Below are positions 24,190 to 34,875 of a stretch of 64,000 nt of DNA, one piece after another; position 1 is the stretch's first letter; each line of letters begins with the position of its first letter. A program made the position numbers and the translations under genes. The notes beneath the pieces are model-generated. The model was given only the letters and a program-made list of their open reading frames with translations, was not told where the DNA came from and made no database searches. Location of the stretch: NCBI GenBank assembly GCA_028386065.3, contig JAKUCV010000203.1, positions 1-64,000 of the forward strand. The letters are read 5' to 3'. Source of the stretch: Turnera subulata. Its lineage: Eukaryota; Streptophyta; Magnoliopsida; Malpighiales; Passifloraceae.

Positions 24190-26026
24190 ATGAAGGAGGG
24201 TGGGAGGAAACAAGGTGCACCCTCACCCTGTGCTGCTTGCAAGCTACTGAGGAGGAGGTGTGCCCAAGATTGTGTATTTGCACCTTATTTCCCAGCAGAT
24301 GAGCCCCAGAAGTTTGCTAATGTGCACAAAGTCTTTGGTGCTAGCAATGTCAACAAGATGTTACAGGTTCCTACTCCTTTTACATGCCCTTCCTCCAAAT
24401 TTGTCAAAATGTGTGCTTGGTTGGAAGTTAAACTAGCTAGACATTGAGGAACTAGCTACTTCAATCCTACTAGTACTTGGTTTGCTTTTGTCCCTTGGAA
24501 GTAACTATTGAACCATCATGTTTGGTTGGTTCTTCATAAGTTAAAGTCATTAAAGTCTTCTAACTGACATGGATTAAAGTTTGAACTACCCTTTGTTTTT
24601 TTAACTCATTTATTTGTGAGAACGAATATATATAATTATAATAGTGAGGAAAGAGGAAGTTGAGGAGATCTGGAATTGTCCTTTTTTTGGGTTGGATAAT
24701 TTTACTAGAAGGCGCGTTATGTCCTCTTTTCTTCTTTTTCACTATAAATTAAATAAGTGTGGCTAACTTTTCTGTGTTTTTAATCCATGGCTGAGCTAAG
24801 TGACGTCGACTCTTTTTTTTTTTTTTCCCATATTTATGATAATGACACATTAGGAGATTTGAAATTACAGCACAGTCATGTACCCCAAAAAAATTACAGC
24901 ACAGTTGTAGTTGTAAACAGTTTTCACACCAGTAAGATGTGTCAACAATAATTAGTCTGTTTTATGATATGAGTATGTTTTTTCTACTCTTCTTTTATTT
25001 TTTTTTTGCATATTTGTTGAATTTTGTGAGGCTTTTTTGTTCATAGTGGTGATTTTCATACAACAGATGGCCCAACTGTCTGAAATACATAGGGTGAGGG
25101 ACAGTTCTAAGTCGAGGGCAGTGGTGCCATTCCATAAAACTAATGCTTTATTTACTTTATTATTTTAACGTTTGATGAAAAAGGAGATCTATATATGCAT
25201 ATGAGAATAGAAAAATTCACAATAATGATGAGACACATGACATGGGCCAGACAATATCCAAACTAGAACAATGTTGTACCAGACCAGGAGATTGACTTTT
25301 TAAAACAGTAAACTGATAAAAGAAAAGGATCCAAAAGAAATGCAAAATTCTTAATTCTTAGGTTTATGCATTAATTTTTCAGCTGGTTAAACACATGCAA
25401 TTTATTTGTAGTTTGATACAGAATAAGTACTACCCCCTCTTGCCTACACTGTCTTATGAGACTAACCATTTGGAGTAGGAATAACAATATCCTCTATTTA
25501 GCAACGGAGGATTGGTTTTGGTGGTATGCGACTTAGTCCTTCTAGGATCCTACCTAGATTAGCTAGGACAAAAATTCTAAATATTAGATAAATTAAAAAA
25601 ATAATATTCTCTAATCATTATGCAAATATATAAAAATTTTAGAGAAATAAATGGAATATGACAATATCTTTTATCTTCCAATTTTGGCAGGAACTACCTG
25701 TGCACCAACGAGGCGATGCAGTGAGTAGCATGGTATATGAAGCCAACGCCAGGGTGCGAGACCCAGTTTACGGCTGTGTTGGGGCAATTTCCTCACTGCA
25801 ACACCAGATCGATGCACTCCAGACCCAGCTGGCCCTGGCCCAAGCTGAGGTGGTCCACCTGAGAGTTAGGCAGAGTGCAACTCTGTCAAACCATGGGCTC
25901 AGCCCAACTAGCCCAAGTACAAGTGGGTCGCCCTCTTCTAGGCTCATGGGGTCCCAGGTCAAGCCCATTTTTGACATGGATATGGTGGACCAAGCCAGCT
26001 TGGGAGAGTCTATGTGGTCATGCTAG
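24190..26026 (+). CDS. LBD4: LOB-domain (LBD) transcription factor, LBD4-like
   Basis: Two exons, 24190-24366 and 25691-26026, are joined across a 1.3-kb GT-AG intron (donor CAG|GTTCCT, acceptor TTGGCAG) and give 170 residues. The LOB domain starts at about residue 12 with the zinc-binding block C-x2-C-x6-C-x3-C (CAACKLLRRRCAQDC). It continues with the GAS block (FANVHKVFGASNVNKMLQ, then VHQRGDAVSSMVYEANARV and DPVYGCVG) and ends in a leucine-zipper-like coil (LQHQIDALQTQLALAQAEVV). The C-terminus ASLGESMWSC, the N-terminus MKEGGRKQGAPSPC, the length and the intron position after MLQ match the Arabidopsis LBD4 (ASL6) subgroup; the close paralogue LBD3 is the alternative. LBD proteins are nuclear DNA-binding factors, and LBD4 acts at the procambium-phloem boundary in Arabidopsis vascular tissue. 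The reading frame is intact and the gene is flanked by a MULE on each side. Confidence 0.93.
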
Positions 26027-26999
26027 GCTTCTTCTTCTTTTTTCTTTTTCTTTTTAAATGCCATGCCTCCCTAGCTTATTATATCTTTTAGATTTGATTT
26101 TGGTGTCAAAGTGTATTAGTCTCTCCTTTTTTAAATCTTGGGATCATCTCACTATATATCGAGATTGAGATCCAGATTGAGAGATAGAGTGGTGGTATAG
26201 TGTCTAATGTTGGTGGGTGGCCATGGTGGCACCCAATCTAGCAGCTACTTTGCTTTTGGGATTAACTATATTGTATATACGACCTTAACCTTATGTACAA
26301 GGAGTAATTATATACATGATTGAGGACTTTGCAGCTACTTGCACATATTTTTCAACTTGATCTCTGGACATATCTTACTTCCCCTACTAATTTTAATTTT
26401 TGTCGTGAATATAATTCTTTGTGATGTCATATAAGTTCAAGAGTTAACAATTCGTGAGAATAAGATCCAAGAGAACAGATTAAAAAAATAACCATCAGGA
26501 GGTTGAATAAAATGACAAACACCTAGAGACAAAAGAAAAAAGGCATGTGTAGCAAGCCAGTTAGTCTCGAGAAAATGTGCTTTAAGTTGAGTCTACCACT
26601 AACGTTGCAGTAAATTACGGACAGCCCCCAGCAGTGTAGAACTAAATTGTCAAAATTTTAGGTGTATCCTCCTTGCCAGGTCGCGAATGGTCAGTGTCCA
26701 CAACTATTGTGAAACCAATTTTGTAGCAGATACATGAAAAGCCCGCCCCTCGATGTACGAGATAAGTTGAGGATTCTAAATGCTGCTCTTGGTTTATGCA
26801 TGAATGCCTTATTGGTCATGCAAGAGGAACCAATGTAACTCATAATTTTATTATTTAATCTAATATAGTCTCAAGCATTTTTACCAAAAAAAATTCTTTT
26901 GTACAACCACTAATTTTGTTTTTGTACAACCACTAATTAAACACAACACTTGTCAAAATAAGAAGTACCCATAATAAATCCGAAGGGTGTCACAATTAA
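26027..26999. other. Downstream region of the LBD4-like gene, no gene seen
   Basis: Presumably 3' UTR followed by AT-rich intergenic DNA up to the MULE 2 target duplication. A small tandem duplication of TTTTGTACAACCACTAAT occurs near 26900-26935. Confidence 0.55.
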
Positions 27000-27008
27000 G
27001 CCATAATT

Positions 27009-28556
27009 GGGAATAAGTGGTTTTTTAGTCCCTGTATTGCCCTCGATTTTGAAATGTCAGCATTGTACTAAAATTTGATGGATTTTGGTCCTCGTACTAT
27101 CCTAAATTTATGGATTTTGGTACTTCCGGTCACCGGCCGGCCATCGAGGACACGTGTCAGCATATTATTCGCCACGTCGAAAAGTGGGTCTAACTGAACC
27201 GGGCCGCCATAGCCTTGACCCGTATCATCTGAGAAATCAACCCATCCCCGTTTCGAACGGTCTGAACCTTTCCAAACACCCCCAAACCACTTAACCATTC
27301 AAATGGGCCCCACTTCCAACTTTTTCTCTAAAATCAGATTTTTTTATATTACAAATTCATTCTTTTATTTAAGAAATAAATGAAACAAAAAAGTAAAAAA
27401 AAAGTCCTAAATGTAATAACTCCTCCCAGTAGCCACACCAATATTAATTATGGCCCTACTTCCAGTTTTTATTTCCTAAAATCTTATTTTCTTTATATTA
27501 TGAATTTATTTTTTAAACTAACAAATACATAAAACAAAAAAGTAAAAAAAAAATCCCAATCGAGGCTCGGGCAGCCTGAAGAATCATCATCAACAACAAC
27601 AACAACAGATGGATTCCTCGAGCAGCAGGAATTCTTCTTCGTCTCTTTGTCGATCGCCATTGGCCAGAGCCCGTCACCGCAGGTGGCGTCAGAGCCGTAC
27701 CGGCACCGCCGTGGTTGTCGTCGCGGCAATAGTTCTCTCCACCTCCGCCTGGCTCTCCCTTGTCTTCTCCGGCTCCACCGCCCGTTGCTGGCACCGCTTC
27801 CACCGCTGGGAAGTCGGTCCCCACAACTTCCCCTGGAAGAAACGCCACTCTTCCTCCTCCTACTCCTCCGTGAGTTGTAGAGCCGCCACAATCGCTGGAC
27901 AGGGTGGCGAGCTGGGTGGGGATGAACGTGGCCTCTGCCTTCTTCGTGTCGCTGGAGCGGTGCTCCTGCATCAACCTCAACACCACCGATTTCGAAGACG
28001 ACAAAGAGGCCAACAACCGCCCCTCTCATCACCACCAAGTCCTCCTCCCATGATCCCGACTCCCCTCCTGCCGCCACTGAAGCATGTAAGGTCGCCGTCG
28101 TCTGATGACATGGCCCCCCTTCTCGTTTAGTTTTTTTGTCGTTTCTAATATGGTAGTAGTTTAATGGATTGGACTCAATCCATTTCCACGTTCAACGGAT
28201 GGAAGAAATAAATAGTAAAATTGTAAGGGATTTTTTTTAACCCTTACACGGATAGAAAAAAAGGAGTAAAATGGATTGGGGGTGTTTGGTATGGGTGTAG
28301 ACCTGTTCGAAATAGGGACGAGTTGTCTTTCCAGATGATTCGGGTCAAGCCCAAGTCGACCTGGGTCAGTGGGGCCCCACATAATAACGTGGGCGAATAA
28401 CGTGGTGACACGTGTCTCCGATAGTCGGCCGGTGGCCGGAAGTACCAAAAACCATAATTTTGGGATAGTACGAGTACCAAAATCCATCAAATTTTAGTAC
28501 TGTGCTGACATTTCAAAATTGAGGGCAGTACAGGAATCAAAAATCCACTTATTCCG
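27009..28556. mobile_element. Non-autonomous MULE, possible Pack-MULE 2
   Basis: Terminal inverted repeats of about 300 bp start with GGAATAAGTGG on the left and end with CCACTTATTCC on the right. Inner blocks also match in inverse orientation, for example TTTTGAAATGTCAGCA versus TGCTGACATTTCAAAA, and GGACACGTGTCAGC versus GTGACACGTGTCTCC. The direct repeat GCCATAATT (27000-27008 and 28557-28565) is the 9-bp target duplication; a tenth base, G, also matches. There is no transposase. The interior at 27600-28130 is strikingly GC-rich and codon-like. The repeats share no obvious sequence with MULE 1, so this is a separate family. Confidence 0.9.
27609..28130 (+). pseudogene. Captured gene fragment in MULE 2, membrane-anchor-like N-terminus
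   Basis: The frame encodes 173 residues. The first part reads MDSSSSRNSSSSLCRSPLAR, then a basic stretch RHRRWRQSRTG, then a hydrophobic segment TAVVVVAAIVLSTSAWLSLV (residues about 33-52), then ARCWHRFHRWEVGPHNFPWK. A short basic N-terminus followed by one hydrophobic helix is the layout of a type II membrane protein. After about residue 85 the frame becomes low-complexity ([17 protein letters not shown]) and probably no longer follows the original coding frame. Antisense frames of similar length exist but look like shadows. I do not recognise the parent. It is most simply explained as host sequence captured by the MULE and decaying. Confidence 0.45.
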
Positions 28557-29143
28557 GCCATAATTGCTATTTTTGATTTTTGTGGGTGGGCAGCGTATTA
28601 GTGAAACTAGAAAACAATTGAGGCTTTCCGCTGTTGCGTAGCACTCACTTGGGTGGATGTTTTGAATGTTTTTCCTTTCTTTCTTTGGCAGTATCTTAGC
28701 TCAACTCACTTTGGGACATCAACGGGTACAAACTATTTTAAATCAAAGCATGATAATAATTATAAGAGTTGACGCCCCTAACCCCTAACTAGGGATGGAA
28801 ATTTTTCTGGGTCTACCCGATACCCACCCGAAACCCGCTTTTATGGGTAGGGTATTACCCGACTTTGACCGGGTAAAAAAAGAGTAGGGTATTACCCGGA
28901 CCCGAGTTGACCGGGTCCGGGTAGGGTCTGGGTCTGGGTAAGGGTCTAGGTTTTACCCTACCCGTTAGATCCTATCCATTATAATATTCTAAAATCTATA
29001 ACCGTATTATAAAAATCATCTTGAGTTTCTTTCTTTTGTTTCTTTAATTCTTTTCCACTCACCTCTTCTTCTTTTTCTATTGAAATTTCGTTCACTACCT
29101 CTTAGGTCTATTGAAATTTTATGCTCTACAATCCTAAACTAAT

Positions 29144-32100
29144 TGTAACAGCCCAGGTAATTTTCGCATTTTTACCAGTACCGTAAAAGTTATTTTATAG
29201 TGATTTACCGTTGAATTTAATCTTGGGTAATTAATTCATGGTAAATCGGGCATCGGATTCCGAAATCGAGTCCTGTCCCACGTTTTTTCTGCGGATTTTA
29301 CGGACCAAAGTTGGAATTTTTTGGGTCCAGGAATCTTCAGAAAAGTCAGGTTTATCCACGAGATAACAGACCAGAAATAAAGTCAAGGGGGTATAATAGT
29401 TATTTTTTGGTCCGGACAGACCCGCCTCACATGCTGCATAGTAATGCATAATTGAGGCTGCTGCCACCTTCTCCTGTGTCGCCTGTGAGCTGCTTTTTCC
29501 TATATCGCCAGTACCTTGCCCGTGCCTTACCAGTGTTTGCATGTCTATAATCGTGTCTTCCTGCTTCCCAGTGCACGCACACCATACCAGCCTTCACTTT
29601 CCATCACTCTCCTCTGCAAAACTCTGTAAAAATCCTCTACCCAAAAAACCCAGTGCAACATGAAACCAGAAAAGAAAAGAAAAAAAAAGAAAAACACACA
29701 ACACACACCAGACACCCAACTAGAAACTGCCACGTCACCATCACCTTCCTCCCTCTCTCGGTCACTGTTCACGCGGAAGCGATCCGCGCCGCCGCACGTG
29801 TCACCACCCACACCGACGCCTTCCTCTCGCCGTCGCCGTTCGAACGCAGCCTTCGCCGCTCGACCCTGCCGCCCGATGCGCCGCCGGCAGCTTAGGACCC
29901 GGCGGGCTGCCCTTCCTCCCTGCCGATCGTCGCCACCGCAGCAAGCCCCGCCAACAGCCGCCACCTCCGTCGTCACGCCAGCGCCTCGTCGCGCTCTCCT
30001 TTTCGCAGCTCGTGTCGCCTGCTCGCCGCCTTGCTTCTGCCGTGACCTGCGCCGCGTCGCCCGACCCGGATTGAGGGTGAGTGACCCGTTTCCTCAACGG
30101 GTCAGCTGGATGGGTTGGTGCGGGCCTGGTCTTGGTGTGGGCCTGTGGCTCATGCCTTGGTCTGGGCTCTGCACTTGGGCCACAGGCTGCTATTTTGGGG
30201 CTAGTTCGGTTTTTATATAAAAAAAAGAAGAGTAAATAAATAAAGTAAATGGTGACAAAAATATATAATTGGGTTATATCTTCTGAAATAATAATTTTTC
30301 TGGGAAAAATATATTTTAAGAAAAGAATAACTATTTTAAGAAAATAATTTCGGAAAGAGTATTATCAAAGTATGGTACCGGAATAATATCCGGGTATAAG
30401 TATGGTAAATTATTTTCGATACAAGATTAATAAATGGTGAATGATGATGATAATGCAATAACCTATAACGTTCCGACTTGTCGACTGTCACTACAGACCA
30501 ACACGGGACCTTTCCAACATATTTTGTCCTCACTTGCACGTTTTCGGGAAAAACTTCCCAGGAAGTCACCCATCCTAGAATTGCTCCAAGTCAAGCACGT
30601 TTAACTTTGGAGTTTTTCTAGAATGAGCACCGAAAAGGTAGGTACACCTTGTTGATATAGTTAGTACCCATTAAACTGTTTAAGCTACTCTCAATTGTAC
30701 AGTCCCATACCTGTACAACCTCGAAATCGCTCTAACTGTGCAGCCCCATCCCTACACAGTCTCAGGATCTCTCCTATTCCTGTGTGGATCGGTTCATTCC
30801 CGTGCCCCTCCGTCTAGAAGCCTGCCAGAAGCCGCTCCTTGTCCATGCTCATCCCGGCACCGGCGTACACTTCCCGCCCTCATAGACCCCAGGATGTCAC
30901 AGGCCCACCAACTTCCGCTAGGTTCGTCCTCGAACCCTGCACCATACTAGAGGAGTCTTGGAGCTCCGCTACCAATTGTAACGTCCCGGCTTGTCGACTG
31001 TCACTACAGACCAACACGGGACCTTTCCAACATGCTTTGTCCTCACTCGCACGTTTCGGGGGAAAACTTCCCTGGAGGTCACCCATCCTAGAATTGCTCC
31101 AAGTCAAGCACGTTTAACTTTGGAGTTTTTCTAGAATGAGCACCGAAAAGGTAGGTACACCTTGTTGATATAGTTAGTACCCATCAAACCATTTAAGCTA
31201 CTCTCAATTGTATAGTCCCATACCTGTACAACCTCGAAATCGCTCTAACTGTGCAGCCCCATCCCTACACAATCTCAGGATCTCTCCTATTCCTGTGTGG
31301 ATCGGTTCATTCCCGTGCCCCTCCGTCTAGAAGCCTGCTAGAAGCCACTCCTTGTCCATGCTCATCCCGGCACCGGCGTACACTTCCCGTCCTCATAGAC
31401 CCCGGGATGTCACATATCCCGAGATAGTACCGAGTCGCATCAGTATTTATTTTATGGCATACAGTATTAGTCTGGCATCTGCATATCATCATATGTGTGC
31501 ATAATATTTGTACGATATAGGAGTTGATAACGAGCAGTTACCTGAGGAACCGGACTTGGAATTTGTTAGGCAATTCCATAATTGATAATCGACTAAGGTG
31601 AGGATGGATAACCCTTGATATGTGCCTGTAATACTTGGTTGTGCTTTGTTATTTGATTGAACTGCTGAGATGATCATTGTTGGTTATTTGACTGCTATGG
31701 TTATTGTTGTTGTTGTTGATAGACTGTGTTATGGACTGGATAATTGGAATGAACTGTGATTTGGATAATTGGGAAAAGAAAATTGGAAATTGGAATTGAA
31801 TTTGAGATGATGATTTTATTGTCACGTGGAAAGTAGAGGTACGACTAGATGGTTAGAGGCTAGTTCTATGGTGTCATGGCCGGTTTCTTGGTTTGGGGAT
31901 GTTGATCCCGGGTTACGTTTGGCCTGGCATCCGGAATTAGTTGATAACCAGATATGACCCTAGCTTGTCCAGTGACAGGGCCCCGAAAGATAAAATTGGT
32001 AATAATAATAAATATTCTTTTAGCCCTGGCTCAGTCATGATTTGGTTGAATCTCTGATTTGTCTTTTGCTAGTATTTTCTTCTAAAGTATTATGGTTGTT

Positions 32101-32560
32101 GCATATTATCATTTTTCCATGATTGTGCTTAAATGCACTGGTGAGCGTTTCAGACTCACCCCTCGCCTGCGGGGTTTCATCCCATAGGTTGAGTTTGTTC
32201 GTAGTTCAAGTACGACGTTCGACGGCTGCTGCTTTCTTCTCCACCTGACTCCAGATCCATATCTCTGCTGCATGTGCATATAAGTCTTCCGTTGTTGTAT
32301 TATACATGTTGCTGTGTTGCTGCTTTTCTTTATTGCCTCTGATGCTATATCATATGTTTTCTGCTGCTGCTGTTAAGCTAGAGTGTGTGGCTTGAATAAC
32401 AGTCCCCGAGTATGGGTGACAGATGATGTATTGGTGATTCTGTTGTATTTGGGATTTGATGTTGTATAGTATTTGATTACGATGTACTGTCTGTTCTATC
32501 AATAAGAATAGTTTCGGCACGTGTTTACTGTATCTGGTAAATACGGATCGGGGCGTTTCA
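29144..32560 (+). mobile_element. Solo LTR of the large LTR family, plus orientation
   Basis: It begins TGTAACAGCCCAGG and ends GGGGCGTTTCA, which are the reverse-complement termini of the minus-strand copies elsewhere in the window. CTAAT at 29139-29143 and 32561-32565 is the 5-bp target duplication. Length is 3417 bp including a nested TRIM (30464-31414 plus duplication). No internal region or second LTR accompanies it, so it is a solo LTR, the usual product of recombination between the two LTRs of one element. It contains the conserved hairpin block at 32140-32188 and a GGGCC/GGGCT-rich segment near 30120-30190. Confidence 0.92.
30464..31414 (-). mobile_element. TRIM retrotransposon (miniature LTR element), complete
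   Basis: Two direct LTRs of 438 bp (30464-30901 and 30977-31414) flank an internal region of only 75 bp. The right LTR begins TGTAACGTCCCGG and both end in ATGTCACA; the left one begins TATAACGTTCC, a point change from TG. Flanks TAACC (30459-30463) and TATCC (31415-31419) are a 5-bp target duplication with one mismatch. The internal region carries GCTCCGCTACCA (30963-30974), the complement of a primer-binding site, next to the right LTR, so the element reads on the minus strand. It has no coding capacity. It sits inside the solo LTR, which itself sits inside a hAT-like element. Confidence 0.92.
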
Positions 32561-33135
32561 CTAATATTATGTTATTATAATTTTTCTTTGTCTTAAAAGG
32601 AACAATAATTTATAATTATCCTACAATTGTTTATGATAATAATACGGAAGAAGAAAATAAGTATTCAATATTAATTTATATTTTTAACTTATTATAACAT
32701 TCTTATTTTTATATTATTTAATAATATGAACTTTTTTTGAAAAAATATATGTTGATCTTGGTAGAGAAGAGGATGGAGATTAAGAAATAAAAGATTGTTT
32801 GCATTTTGAGTTGAGAAAAGTTACATGCTACTTTAAAATTATGGACTTCTTGTTATTTTAAAATTTTTATGCTTGAACTTGGAACATATTTCATCAATGT
32901 TAATATAATAATTGTAGGATTTTTTTTTTTTTAAATTAGAACTTGGTTTTTACTTAGCGGGTATAACGGGTATACCCTTACTCAGACCCATATTACCCGT
33001 TGGGCAAAAAAATAAAACTTTACCCTACTCGGTTCATAATTAGTCCATTTTTACCCTACCCGGTTTAATTAAGGGTCCGGATCTGGGTCTTGCTTACCCT
33101 ACCCGACCCTACCCGATTGCCATCCTACCCCTAAC

Positions 33136-34314
33136 CCCTGACCCTGGCCCACTTTTACCCGGAAGTGAATTCCTTTGTTAATTTGGTAATAAAAGGCCTA
33201 TTATTTTTAGCTATTTTTCAATCAAGTCTTCTAATTATTTTTTATTAATCAACTCCTATTAAATTAAATTATTAATTACAGAAGTTTTATGTGTGATTTT
33301 ATCTAATATTATTGAGTTGGCAGTTATCTTATGACATGACATTGTACATATGAAGATGGCATTGTTCTTAATTAATCAAATGTAAAATAGCTTAACTTTT
33401 TACTAAAATCATAGTGATAGCAATCTGCATTCTTGTTTTGTAACACTAGCCTAAGGATCATAGGCGCCAACATTTTAATTCCTATCATGTCTTGATTTGC
33501 TGGCTTGGCAGACCGGTGCAAGAGAGAGAAAAAGAAAAAGAACAAATAGGTCTTACAAAAACCAAGACTAAAGCAATTAGATTGCAAAGGAAAAACTTAC
33601 ACTAGAAAAAAAAATCTAAGGAATAAAAATATATGAACAAGAAACTTTAAAAAATAATAATAAAAAAAAACAAAATTTGTGCTACGACTAGCTTCTACGG
33701 CACTGATAGAATGGTGGGTATGAAATCTGGATAGTGCCGGCGGCGAAAGTTACATTGCCAAATTGAAGGAAAAAATCGTGATGGTGTTCAACTCATCACC
33801 AACAATAGTTCGTAAATCATATATATAATAAGTATATAAGCCGTGGAGTAACCTTAAATATCAGTACATATGATACGAGCAAAAGTCCGAAATCCTCCAA
33901 CTTAGTATTTTTTAAAACCATAGCCACTGATCAATTGATTTGTTTCTGAAAAAAAAATCAACAATGGTCACCTGGAACCGCAATTTTGTCTTCTACGGTT
34001 TCTTAGCGCTGAAATTATTTAGTGTTCATAATCAAAATGACAATTTTGTTTACTTGTATTCTACACTATTCTTTTGGAACGTTAATTTATCGCATGAAAT
34101 TAATTCGCGTGGGATCGTATGATAAATTGAAACTTATATATTTTGTACTTGAGATATTCCAAGGTGGATAAATAGAGAGGCTTAGCTAGAAGTTCGAACG
34201 AACCAAAATTCTTAAACAACGATGATTTATGTATTGATTGGTACCGTAATCGAAAAAGAGTTTCTAACAATTCTTCGATCGGATCGGATGATGGTTTATA
34301 CATTTATATATTTA
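33136..34314. other. AT-rich intergenic DNA, no gene seen
   Basis: Short ORFs only. It lies between the hAT target duplication and the minus-strand Helitron terminus. Confidence 0.55.
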
Positions 34315-34344
34315 CTAGTGTTTTCTGCACGTGCGATGCACGTG
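34315..34344 (-). mobile_element. Helitron 3' terminus, minus orientation
   Basis: Read on the minus strand, a perfect 7-bp hairpin CACGTGC-ATC-GCACGTG (34344 down to 34328) is followed after about nine bases by CTAG and then T. Hairpin plus CTRR terminus inserted before T is the defining Helitron 3' end. The body extends to the right and includes the AT-rich array; its 5' end was not identified. Confidence 0.8.
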
Positions 34345-34875
34345 TTATAGTATTATATCTTTTTAATCCCGTATTAGAGTATTAATCATTATCTTGAGAA
34401 GAATTTATATATAATGGTGACAAAGACAAAAGCAAAGATTCTTTTTATTTAATCTAGGCAAACACATATGCATTATTTAGAATTAATTTATGTAGTGAAA
34501 TAGAAATTTATAAATCTTAATGATACTTGTCAATCCTTTGATATTTTAACTTACATAATTTTAGTATTAAATTATATTATTAATGATAGCGATTATCAAA
34601 TTATATTATTATTTTTAATTATTATTCCTTTTCGGTGGTCGCCCTTCTTTTAGGTAGTTTATGTTAACTATTCGATTGTACTTTAATTTTCCTTCTTTAT
34701 AGTTCTTGTTGACAACAAAATACAAACATATCAGTCATAAATTGCTATGATAATTTTTTTCTTTTTTTTTTCGCAATCATTGTTTTTGTTCATAGTTTTT
34801 GTTGACTACTCGACTCTTATTCTCCATAGTTCTTCTTGATAATAAATTACAAACACATTTTTCATGAGCTCTTAT
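34345..34875. repeat. AT-rich repeat array, segment 1
   Basis: It contains phrases recurring in the other segments: ATTATCTTGAGAAGAA, GATAATAAATTACAAA, and TAGTTTTTGTTGACTA. It runs from the Helitron terminus to the LTR insertion at 34876. Divergence from segment 4 is moderate. Confidence 0.7.

Larger units (their letters stand above)
28790..33127. mobile_element. hAT-like non-autonomous element, interrupted by a solo LTR
   Basis: The left end is TAGGGATGGAAAT (28790) and the right end, inverted, is TAGGATGGCAATC (33127). The 8-bp direct repeat CCCCTAAC (28782-28789 and 33128-33135) is the target duplication expected of hAT elements. Both subterminal regions carry many copies of GGGTA/TACCC and CGGGT motifs. 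Removing the inserted LTR (29139-32560) leaves about 0.9 kb with no transposase. Terminal inverted-repeat identity is limited to about a dozen bases, so the hAT assignment rests mainly on the duplication length and end sequence. Confidence 0.78.

Noticed and set aside
29660..30220. 186-codon plus-strand ORF rich in Arg/Pro
   Set aside because: Within the solo LTR; low-complexity frame from GC-rich sequence, with several overlapping frames in both directions.
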